A program made the translations under genes and the position numbers. Shown piece after piece: positions 22,371-33,800 of a stretch of 64,000 bases of DNA (its first letter is position 1; every line of letters starts with the position of its first letter). This DNA is from Erpobdella octoculata. Its lineage: Eukaryota; Annelida; Clitellata; Hirudinida; Erpobdellidae. The DNA lies in the NCBI GenBank assembly GCA_963978895.1, contig OZ022240.1, positions 19,157,483 through 19,221,482 on the forward strand, read 5' to 3'. The notes under the pieces are model-generated. The model was not told the DNA's origin. It saw nothing but the letters and a program-made list of their open reading frames with translations, and made no database searches.

Positions 22371-24929
22371 GTAACCTGTCAGTAAAATAGCCCCATTGAT
22401 GTTTTTGAGGCACACTGAGACTCATGAAGCTCGATGTGCTCTATTTGCAATACCTTTCAAGTAATGAAGATCATCGTTTATGAAAAATTATATGAAACCC
22501 GGCCATGGCTCTTTATTATTCGTTTAACTTTTCAGTTATGTTGAAATAAAAATAGGCCATCATTTGTATTCCAACTAACCCCTTTCTGCCTTCTAAGCTC
22601 TAACAGCTGTCTCGATATTTATAGTGAGAAAAAATTCATATTATGAAGCATATGTGTATAGTATGACAGAGGTTGAAATAACAATTTCTTTCTCATCATT
22701 CATGGCTCACACTTTGTGTTGTTCTGCTCCGTCGATATTGCATGTGGCCTGAACGAACGCTATTGGTTGGTGCATCTCAGATGTTTTGTGGGCGTGTTCT
22801 ATTGCCCGTTCGATCTTTTTATCATATTTAGAAATAGTGTCGTATTTCGATATTTCAGCTACTGATACTCCCTTTTTCTGTTGCTCATAATGACTTTCTA
22901 AGCTTGTTTATTTAAATACACTGCCCTATCAAATTAACTATTTCGTGCCAAAATCTAATCAAAAATAGAGTGATCTAGCGCGATGCAGCCAATCCAGGTT
23001 TGCACGTCTTCACACCTGCTTTCTATCTCTGCTTGCAGGTGTTGATGGTGTTGATGGAGTCTGTGAAGTTGCGTAACACTGAGGACGATACTGCATGTAA
23101 TTTTCAATCTTATCACACTAACTAATTCAAATAACCAATATCAAGGTGTTCATAACATCGTTTTGTAATTATTGACGCCCGAACAGCTGCAACCATTTAA
23201 AATCTATCTAACATAGCTTTTAAGACAAGAACCGCGAAAACACGAGAATCTTCACGTGTAACATTTCCTGAAGTGTGTGTGTTGTGCGTGCGTGCGTCAG
23301 ATGTATTCATATATAAGTAGAAACTTTGGGGACAATGCTAGATCGGTTTCGCTTAGGAGTGACGAGCATGTTTTGAATTGATATTTCACAAATGCTTGTA
23401 TTGTTGTGTGTCGATCTCATAGTTTATTTATCTTTTGCTGGGCTTTGCCGTCGGTATATTTGTAGTAGCTGTCTGACAATAACAGGAAGTTCTGTTAATG
23501 GTTGAAAGTACTTGTTCTTGCGTGTACTGAGGTCATCCTGCGTTCATCAAAGCCTTTTTCTGTTTATTCGTATTTGTGTACATCGTAATTAAGCTAGTTA
23601 TTACTTATCGTTAATAAGCTGTAATGTTGTCGATTATTGGTATGATTTCATGCTTACATGGTGTTATAGTGTAGTGGTATTTAAGTATTTATGGCTTTTG
23701 ATCAATGGAGACTCAAATTATGAGTTATTAGTAATCGCTGTTTTTCTTGTCTTTGTTGATAGTATTTGTTCTCTGGCATGTCTTTGTTGAACCAGTTAAG
23801 GAATTGTTACGCTTAACAACCTTACTTGGATGTCAATCAATTGAACCGTACGTCAACAGATGGTAGACTCTGGTAGAGGAATAGAAATTGTAAAACTAGA
23901 AAAACGAAATATGTTGAATCTTGTCTGGCTACTTATTTCTAAGCAAAGGTATTTTAAGACATTAAGAAATGTTGAATTATTATTTTAATTCAAATAGTAA
24001 TGATATTATTTACTTTTGTTTCTGCTTCATGCCAGTAAGAGAGGAAAAGTTATTCGTCGTTTGCAATCTATTTGTTAGCAGTTAGCATGAAATATTGTTT
24101 TGAAATATAAGGCTGTTAGTTTGTTCTACCGGGAATTTAAAATAGAATTGCGTTCTAACTGGTTGTAGTGTATATAGTGGTTGTTCAAAGCGTCGGTAGG
24201 TAAGTAAAGAAAAGTAAGATAGCAATGGTAGTAGTAGCATTGTACTTGTGTTCGGTCGAGGAACGTTAAAGAGGCTTGTTAGCTCATTTCGTTTTAAGTT
24301 ACAAACCAAACGTATTTAATTCACATTTTTAGATTAACATATTTTCGGCAAATGTTGTAATTATACTTATAATCTTACTATTTGTCGGTGTCGTTTAATA
24401 ATCTGTAAGCCCGTTCATGATTGCGTATTTTATTGCCTAACCATATAAAAATGTATTGACGATACTTTATTGAAAGAAAATTTACTGGAGGTGAAGTTTT
24501 GTACTGTTATAATTGTGTCTTAGAATTATAACCAGTTGAAATCCTAGGTATTTTGCGATTGTGCTATAGTTTAATTTTCATAGGCAGCATAAAACCCAGT
24601 AAACGCAGGATCTTGTGTGTGTGTGTGTCACTAAAAACGCATCTAATGGTTTTAAAAGTATGTTTTTATGTAACAACGAATTGAAATAAAAACTCACGGG
24701 ATCGCTCCAACATGGTCTGTAATCAGCCAGTTCATTTGAATGTGGTTTACATCGTTTGTAGTTTGTAACGTAGCGCTTATGAGGTAGTTATTTTATCCTG
24801 TAAAAGAATATGCGACATAAAAAAAGTTATTTAACCCTTTTCAAAACTATTCAATGTTTATTTAATGTCAGTCATCTTTTAACACCTGACTGGCTTGTGT
24901 AGAGGACAAAATAATTATAAATATTATTA

Positions 24930-24940
<11 letters not shown>
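22371..24940. other. Upstream flank of the GRAMD1-like gene, no gene recognised
   Basis: Less AT-rich stretches occur near 22700-23080 and 23250-23560, where a 5' untranslated exon or promoter could lie, but no splice-compatible coding exon was found. A candidate ATG at 23050 with a donor-like site at about 23094 does not match the phase of the first clear coding exon. Confidence 0.4.

Positions 24941-24999
<59 letters not shown>
24938..24999. repeat. (TA)n microsatellite
   Basis: Pure TA run. Confidence 0.92.
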
Positions 25000-25001
<2 letters not shown>

Positions 25002-25004
25002 GCT

Positions 25005-25200
25005 TTTATATCTATATATATAAAAATGAATGTTTGTATATATGTATATATGTTAATGGCGTTTATGCATTGCTACACCATTCATCCGATCGTAATGAAA
25101 TTTTCACACAATCTTGAGAGTCAAGGGGAATCAAATATAGAGAAAAATTTTTTGAAATCCGTCACAAAATGAGCGGAGCGGGTGAGCGAGCGGGAACTAT
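25005..25200 (-). repeat. ACTAGC-head repeat, tail part
   Basis: Read on the minus strand it gives CGCTCATTTTGTGACGGATT, ATTACGATCGGATGAATGGT and TGTAGCAATGCATAAACG, the same tail as the copy near 17450-17560. Confidence 0.65.
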
Positions 25201-25285
25201 ATATATATGTATGTGCGTATGTATGTGTGTATGTATGTATATGTATGTGCATGTATGTGTGTCTGTGTCTGTGTTTATGTATGTA

Positions 25286-25530
25286 CTAGCGGAGATACCC
25301 GGCGTTGCCCGGGTTTTTTAGAGGTTTTTCTAATGTTTGTCTCTTTCTCTCCCGTTTCCTTTCCCACCTGCTTTCCCACTCCTGTTCGCTTTCCCGTTTT
25401 CGGTCGTTTTCCCGCTGCCGGTCGCATTCCCGCTCCCGCTCGCTGTCCGTTCCGTGTCGCATTCCCGCTCCCACTCGCTGTCCGTTCCGGGTCGCTTTCC
25501 CGTTTCTATAATAGACAAACTAACCCACAA
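25286..25530 (+). repeat. ACTAGC-head repeat, copy 3
   Basis: ACTAGCGGAGATACCCGGCG, TTGCCCGGGTTTTTTAGAGG, TTTTTCTAATGTTTGTCTCT, then CCCGTTTCC/CCCGCTCC units, and a tail near ACAAACATTCATATATATAT. Confidence 0.75.
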
Positions 25531-25569
25531 ACATTCATATATATATATAGTCTTAGCAAATCTATTTTA

Positions 25570-26026
25570 CGTTTTATAGGCTAACAGAAGTTATGAAAGA
25601 ATGGAAAAGAGAAAATGAGCGTGAACGGGGACGGGGACGGGAACGGGAGAGCAACCGTGACCGGGAATGGGAGAGCAAGCATGACCGGGAACGGGAGAGC
25701 AAGCGTGAGCGGGAACGGGAAAGCGACCGGGAACGGGAAAGCGACCGGGAACATGAAAGCGACCGGGAACGGGAAAGCGACCGGGAACGCGGAAAGCGAC
25801 TGGAATCGGGAGAGCAAGCTTGGAAGGAAACGCGAGCAAGAGAGAAAATCGATAACAAAACTTCTGAGCGGGAAAGCGACCGGGAGCTGGAAAACGACCG
25901 AGAGCGGAAAAGCGACCGGGAACGCGACGAAAACGGGAAAGTGGAGAAGGAAACGGGAGCGAGAGGGACAAACATTAGAAAAACCTCTAAAAACTCCGTG
26001 CAACGCCGGGTAACCCCGCTAGTGCT
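25570..26026 (-). repeat. ACTAGC-head repeat, copy 4, with 12-bp array
   Basis: On the minus strand the head is ACTAGCGGGGTTACCCGGCG near 26026. The body is a tandem array of CGGGAACGGGAAAGCGAC-type units (25620-25960 on + strand), so one strand is almost pure purine. It lies head-to-head against copy 3 in a convergent arrangement. Confidence 0.75.
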
Positions 26027-26184
26027 ACATATTAATTACTATAATATTGTCAGCATCAACAAAACTGTCATTATAATAATTACTATCATATTATTAATTT
26101 AATAATTTATATGTGGTGGTTTGGAAGTTGTTGTAAAGGATGTTTTGACAAGATTATTAAGGAAGAGTAAACGACTGTACACTT

Positions 26185-26690
26185 AAGTGGAGGTGTACAT
26201 TATTATAAGAAGAAGTGTACATTATTATAAGAAGAAGTGTACATTGCTATAAGAGGAGGTGTACATTATTATAAGAGGTGTACATTATTATAAGAGGAGG
26301 TGTACATTATTATAAGAGGAAGTGTACATTATTATAAGAAGAGATGTACATTATTATAAGAGGAGGTGTACATTATTATAAGAGGAAGTGTACATTATTA
26401 TAAGAAGAGGTGTACATTATTATAAGAGGAGGTGTACATTATTATAAGAGGAGGTGTACATTATTATAAGAGGAGGTGTACATTATTATAAGAGGAGGTG
26501 TACATTATTATAAGAGGAAGTGTACATTATTATAAGAATAGGTGTACATTATTATTAGAGGAGGTGTACATTATTATAAGAGGAAGTGTACATTATTATA
26601 AGAGGAGGTGTACATTATTATAAGAGGAAGTGTACATTGTTATAAGAGGAAATGTACATTATTATAAGTGGAAATGTACATTATTATATA
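26185..26690. repeat. 22-bp minisatellite, about 23 copies
   Basis: Units of GTGTACATTATTATAAGAGG plus AG or AA, with scattered substitutions. It lies about 430 bp before the first recognised GRAMD1-like coding exon. Confidence 0.95.
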
Positions 26691-27122
26691 ACAGCTCTTT
26701 TAATAAGATAATCAGTTCAAGAATTTTATGAATGTATTTAATAATTTTTGGAAAAATATGGTTCAAAATAGCTAATTGTTTGTATATATTCGTGTCTCAT
26801 TTTCCATGTGAACAGATTCTATTTAGTTTCATTCAAGTTATTTTATATTTCACTAAATATCATTCATATCTCTTTGTACTCAATAAGTTTCTTGCAATTG
26901 GTAATTATCATAATTGGTTTTCTGTTTGCTTGAAACTTCCTTAAAAGTAGTTAATATACAATTCATCAGTTCATGTAAATAATTGATTATTTTTGGTAGA
27001 ATTTCAAATCAATTACAGCATTCTTAAAAAGCTAAACGTTTCGTGAGAATGTTTGTCCCAAGTTAAATTTTTTATAAAATAATTCCAGTGAGAAGAGTGA
27101 ATCTGGTTCTTCCTACTCCAGC

Positions 27123-27777
27123 ATGGAAGCCTTAAATCCGTCTTCTTCATCGCCACTCAGTGACAGCGTTACCATGGAAACGCGACCAGATGGCATTGCA
27201 GCAACTTTTCCATTTGAATCTATCAAGGAAGTCACGAGGGGACAACACGACGACGAGGTGGTTGGTTCAATTTCCTCTCATATGAGTTCCATCTCGTTGG
27301 GACAGTTGGAGTTGGGACAGTTGGAAGAGCTGAACAAAAGTCCCAGGAAACATCTTAATGTTACACCTGATTACCTCAACCAAGAGCAGAGGAGGTATAT
27401 TCAGTCATTTGATAATATGTATTTTAAGTTCTTTAATTACAGAGAGAAAGTTCAGTCAAAATAAGTTTTTTATTTACCAATCATGTGAGACACTTTCAAG
27501 TGTTACTGCATGGTAGTAAGTAGTTAAAGAAAGGAGTGCTGTATTATAATAACAATAAAAGTAATTATTGGGGCGATAAGAGTGCAGTGATCTATCTCAT
27601 CAGTGTAAGTGGTGAGAAACATTAAACAGTAGTATTTCAATACATAGTCAGTTGTCTGAAGGACATTTGTAACGTGTTTAAATAATTGATAATAATTTTA
27701 AACATTTGCTTATCAAACCATTTTTTATATGTAACTTATATGTGTCATTAACATCACTTGAACCAGTGGTGGTTATG

Positions 27778-27809
<32 letters not shown>

Positions 27810-30800
27810 TAAGGTCAAGAGTGTCAGTTGTTATTAGATATTATAACAAGCTTCTTAACCAATTTGATTCAAATGAATGAATGAAAGAAAGAAGAATAAG
27901 CCTTATAATTATACATTTTTCGAGTTAACAGTTCACTCGAAAATGTATTTAAACAAATGAATATGAGTGCATTAAAAAATGATTCTAGTATTTGTGTAGC
28001 TGTAAATATTCAACATTTGTGTAATGAGAATGCAGGTTTAAGACATCATGGAAAATTCTTAGAATGATGTATTATCATGCAGGTTTGTTGCACAGGTATT
28101 GAGCATACAACTATTGGTGTGAAAGTATTAGACATACTATTATTAGTGTGTAGGTATTGGACATAACAATATTAGTGTGAAGGTATTGGACATAACAATA
28201 TTAGTGTTTAGGTATTAGACATACAACTATTGGTGTGAAGGTATTGGGCATAGCAATATTAGTGTGTAGGTATTGGACATAACAATATTAGTGTGAAGGT
28301 ATTGGACATAATATTAGTGTGAAGGTATTGATTGACATACATAACAGTTCACTCGAAAATGTATTTAAACAAATGAATATGAGTGCATTAAAAAATGATT
28401 CTAGTATTTGTGTAGCTGTAAATATTCAACATTTGTGTAATGAGAATGCAGGTTTAAGACATCATGGAAAATTCTTAGAATGATGTATTATCATGCAGGT
28501 TTGTTGCACAGGTATTGAGCATACAACTATTGGTGTGAAAGTATTAGACATACTATTATTAGTGTGTAGGTATTGGACATAACAATATTAGTGTGAAGGT
28601 ATTGGACATAACAATATTAGTGTTTAGGTATTAGACATACAACTATTGGTGTGAAGGTATTGGGCATAGCAATATTAGTGTGTAGGTATTGGACATAACA
28701 ATATTAGTGTGAAGGTATTGGACATAATATTAGTGTGAAGGTATTGGACAAACATATTGAAAATTATTGATGATATATTGGACATACAAATATTGGTGGT
28801 AGAAGTGTTTAATGTGGTAGAACTGTAGAGCGTTTGCCTGTCGATCGTTAGGTTGGCAGTTCGAGCCTCACCGACGTCAACAGTGTAACTCCCTTAAGCA
28901 AGCAGTTCACTCGCATTGCGAAAGGGGTAGGCGCCTATAAATGGCTGCCTTTGCATTGACCCTTTCTCGCCTTTGTGCAAAACTTGTCTTTGAAAAGGCT
29001 GTGCTAAATCTAAGTAAAAAAGAAGTGTTTAATGTACAAAAATTGGTGATTCAGATATTGAACATTCTATACAAATGTTGGTGATACAAGTACAGAACAT
29101 ACAGTATTGTTTTTCAAGAGTTTTATTGAAATTAGATGTAACAAATTTCTGAAAAGATATAAAATTTTGAAGAAACAAATTAAACAAGCACATTCTGTCC
29201 AACAGACTGCTTCTGGATACGATTATTCTATAAAATTAAAATTGTCTTATCAGCATATCAGATTTGAAATAATAGTTTTTGTGTTCTTATTTGTTTTCTG
29301 GTGATCTTAAAGAGTTTTAGTTGTTTTTGTTTTCTTTTTTATAATTTCTCCTTACAATTTTATTTTCTCTAATTTCATCTTAGTTGATTCAAATTCAATA
29401 TGAGTTGAAATATTATTTATTTTCTGCATGAACATTCATTCATAGAATCAGCTTGCCGACAGAAGTGTCTGCTGCCAAAGTAAGCTCTTCCTTCCATAGA
29501 CACAAATTCTTCTCTTCTGCTCGTTGCCTCGGAGCCAATACGAGCAGCAGTAGTGGCAGTAGCATCAACAACGTCGACAGATTAACAGTCGCTAATGCAA
29601 AACCCATCGAGTTGGGTAGTCTGGATTTTTCATCGCTGAACAAGCAACATATGAGAGCGCATTCTGAAGGTCCTGATATTCAAAAGGAAGGTAGATTATC
29701 TCCCCTGAAATTGATCAAGTCTTCTCTCAACCTGGATGGTCGAAGAAATAGAAAATCCAGCAGATCTTCACAAGAAGACATTGAAAAAAACAAGGAAAAC
29801 AGTAAGGTTGATAATAATGTACCTCACGTCCATACCAACCAGAAGTTACATGCAAGCTTAGATCCTGAGACCAGATCGCTTACTGACATAACAGTTGAGA
29901 CAAAAGTCAGCAAAGAGATTTTGAGAAGGTCAGCACCTTTCTTATCTGAACGGATCGAAGAGGTGTCCGAAACGAGGGAGAAGAAGGCAGTGAGAGATAG
30001 CGATGAAGAGGACAATGATTCGTGCTGTAGTGCATCGATAACAAGTTCACCTACAGGAAGTATTCCAACTGTAGTCATTCATTATGTTAAAAGTGCTTCG
30101 TCTCTTTTCTACAAATCGACACCACCATCGGGCAGGAGTCACTCGCTGTCTTATGCTTCACCAGCTGGTTACCAACTACCAGTGGCCTGTGAAAGGTCTT
30201 AATAGTTTTATTTTGTTTAGCTATATTTTTATGTTTACTGTTTTATTCAGTTTATTAATTTTATTTCAATATTTAATTCGACATAGAACCATTATATGTT
30301 TAGCTGATAGGTTACAAATTAAATGCATTACTTCATAATTAGGTTTTTTTAGTTATACCCATTATAGAATCCCATGGATAAATCTGCCTTGAACATGCTC
30401 CAATCACCATACATTTATTGTACCTACCTAGCTATACATTAGAATCAATGATTAAGATAAAGTGTAAAGGGAGTTTATGTACTTGTGATATGGTTAAATA
30501 GCTAATTAATTATATATTGACATAGTAATGTGTACAGTCTGGGGCATGGGGTCGACCTTGTATGGATCTAAATGTTAAGTTAAGCTCTGACCCATTAAGC
30601 TCCACAGCTTAACATAAAAATGACATAGTGAGCTAAAAATTGTACAGATATAAACTGTACTGTCCTATTTTTGTGAAGTCACAGTAGTTCCCTATTCTGT
30701 AGTTTTAAATTTCCAAATAAATAGAGAGCTTGTCTGTAGAAAAACAAAGTTGTTGTATCAAATTTAAAAAAAATTTTAACCAGCCGCACGAGCCCTGCAC

Positions 30801-33800
30801 CTCTGACAGATTTGACCAAGGAAGAAAGAACTCCGGGGAAGAAAGCAAAACATCACGGCAAGTTGAAGACAGGCCTTCCAAGAGTGCCCAGTGTGGATAG
30901 TGCAGAAACCGTAATCCATCTCTTCAATACCGATGCAGCTAGTGAAACAGATATTTACATATCTCAAAAAGCTTCTGACTCCAACGATAAAAGCAGCTCA
31001 GGTCAATTAAACCTCCCGGTCACAGGTAGCACGAGGGGTTCACCTGGACCAAAGACGTCGAGTAAGAGCAGCAGTGGTGATGCGGGGTCGAAGGTGTCTG
31101 GAAAGTCATCGTCGTCTTCATCCGGGGATAAGAAAAAGAAAACAAGTTCGTGGTATAATGTGAGTTCAGTTTGTTTAATTTCATCAATATTCCTCTTTTT
31201 AATTTTAGTTTTTTTACAAGTTGTATTTTATTTGGAAAGTGTTTGTGATAATTTCAACTATATATTAAGTTTTTCATGTTAAAATGATGATTTTTATGCA
31301 GTATTAATATTGTGGTATTGCTATTGTGAATTAACATTGTGATATTAATACTGTGGTATTGATATTGTGGTATTGATATTGTGGTATTAATAATGTGATA
31401 TTATTGTTGTGATATTAACATTGTGATATTAATATTGTGGTATTAATTAATTCATTGATTTTGTTCTATTTGTTCTGTTTTACACAGCCAAAAAGAATTG
31501 TAAGTGGATGAGTTTTTGGTCATTCGTAGCTTTTATGAACTTACCACACTTTTGCTTGTTTTTTGCATTTTAAATCACAAATATTCTTCGATCCAGGTCT
31601 ACTTGAATCAACTATCTTAATATAAATTTGCTTTTTTATCAAGTTATTGAATTAATTCAATTAAACCACATGTTGTTAAAGTCATTATTGTCTTACATTG
31701 GCTTTTTTTGTAATATATTATATCTGCTTCTTGCTAAGCTCTCATTGTGCTAGCTGGAAATTTGCACTGCCAGCTCTGTTCTAAACCGTTTTTCGTGATG
31801 ACATAAAGTTAAAAAATTTTCCATTAAATGCTTTAAAAAAAATTTAAAAGTAAAATTAGTATTAACAAAACAAACCTTAAAGCTGTTTTTAAAAGCGTTT
31901 ATTTAACTTCACTAGCGGGTCTGTGGCATTAAATTTTCAATCATTCAAATCAAATCAAGGGGTCTGCTATTGAGTTTGAGGTTCTCCTGGGTTTGAAAAA
32001 TTTGTTGTATACTATAAATAAAGTTGTTGGGCTTCAATAATTAAGTTTGTTTAATGCACGGTAATAAATAAATAGCTTTACTAAACTTTCATTTTTTATT
32101 TTTTATTAGAATAGTGGGCTGGCTGTATAAATATTATAATTTGATTGCTGTAAGTCTCCATTGACACATAAAAATTTATTAAACATGATTTGTCTTTTGC
32201 TTAAAATTATTGGATAGATATTAGAGATAGATATCATGATTTTAATATAATTTCACAGATATTTAAAAAGAAAGTTGTGATTTTCTTTTGATTTAATTAG
32301 TAGAAATTATGCCTTCTTCCAAAGTTTCATCGTTTTATCGTTTCATTTTCACTGCTTAACTTAGCACATGCCGAATCACCCACATTAAGTTGTTAGTATA
32401 ACTGTGCAATGTGTATAAACAGTTAGTTAGTTAGTTTAACTGTACAAGTGTTTAGCCTAACTGTAGAAGTTTTTAACCTTGCTGTACTGGTAGTTAGCTT
32501 AAATGTATTACCATTTAGCTTAAATGTACCGCCATTTAGCGTACATGTACTAGCACTTAGCTCAACTGTTAAAGCAGACGTTAAGGAACTGCACTATTTA
32601 TTTTTAATAGTGTTATTCAACCTTGTTTCATATTGTTGTAATTGCAATTATGGAGAAATAATTGTTTCAGGTGTTAAGTCCATCGTATAAATCAAGGAGT
32701 GAAGATTTCAAGAGAATATTCAAAGCTCTCCCTTCAACTGAACGACTCATTGTTGGTGAGAACACATACATGGCATGACATTTAATCTTCTAATTAATAA
32801 TTTTAAACATGAAAATTGTTAGATGGGAAGATTGTTTTGGGGTTTATATTGTGCAATAAGTCTGATAAGTCTGCTTTGAACATTCTAATATCATGAGATT
32901 ATTAATACTGTAGCAGAGAGAATTTGTGCTACTAATTATACTAATTTTTATAAAATAGTTCTTATTGCTGAATAGCATAAAAATTAGAGCAAGACCGAAG
33001 CTCGGTTTCGGTATTGCTCTAGTTACAATTCAGCCAAGCTACACTGTCTTCAGGACCACACACAGATCAACCTAAACCTTACCAAAATCGATTTTAAGCC
33101 TGGTTTCAATTCTGAAAAACCGAAACCGAGTTTCGGCATAGCTCTAATAAAAATTTCACGGTTTCAATTTTAATTTGTCGTGCTGCCTCCAGTGGTGGAT
33201 CTATAAAAATGTTCAACATGCTGGGCACATTCAGTTTAATGTTTTATGGCTTCCCATGTTTCAGGAGCAGGGGAGTCACTGGTTGGTGCAGACTAAAATG
33301 GGTGACACTAAAATCCTATGACACAATACATGACATACGACACAATAAATAACATATGACACAATAAATAACATATGACACAATAAATAACATATGACAC
33401 AATAAAAATTCTACGCGGCACACAGGCTGAGAATTACTGCTCTTGTAAATAATGACTAGAAAATTAAATAATGCTATAATTATATTTATGCACAACTTTT
33501 TTAATTGTTGAATTGGCAAATCTGGTTTTAATTATTGAAGGCAATTTTTTTAGTAGATGCTGAATTCGTGGATTATGAAATAGAATATATTATCAGTTGA
33601 TTATATAACATTAACTTAGGTATACATACAAGTTTTCAAAAATGCCTTTTCAAAACAATATCATGAATTTTGTGGCTAACAATTATTTGAAATGTTACAG
33701 AATATTCTTGTGCCCTACAAAAAGACATCCTCATACAAGGTAGAATGTACGTTTCTCAGAACTGGATCTGCTTTTATGCCAACATCTTTCGATGGGAAAC

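Noticed and set aside
23040..23094. Candidate first coding exon of the GRAMD1-like gene (MESVKLRNTEDDTA)
   Set aside because: Donor-like site exists, but the phase does not fit the acceptor near 27087.
25207..26102. Arg/Glu- and Pro/Phe-rich frames around the ACTAGC-head repeats
   Set aside because: They come from the CGGGAACGGGAA-type tandem core and are open on both strands.
26182..26690. Possible CRISPR-like regular repeats
   Set aside because: The 22-bp units are contiguous with no unique spacers, and the genome is eukaryotic.
28816..28890. Functional tRNA gene
   Set aside because: A and B boxes are present, but the body continues as a SINE with A-rich tail and target duplication; no proper cloverleaf.
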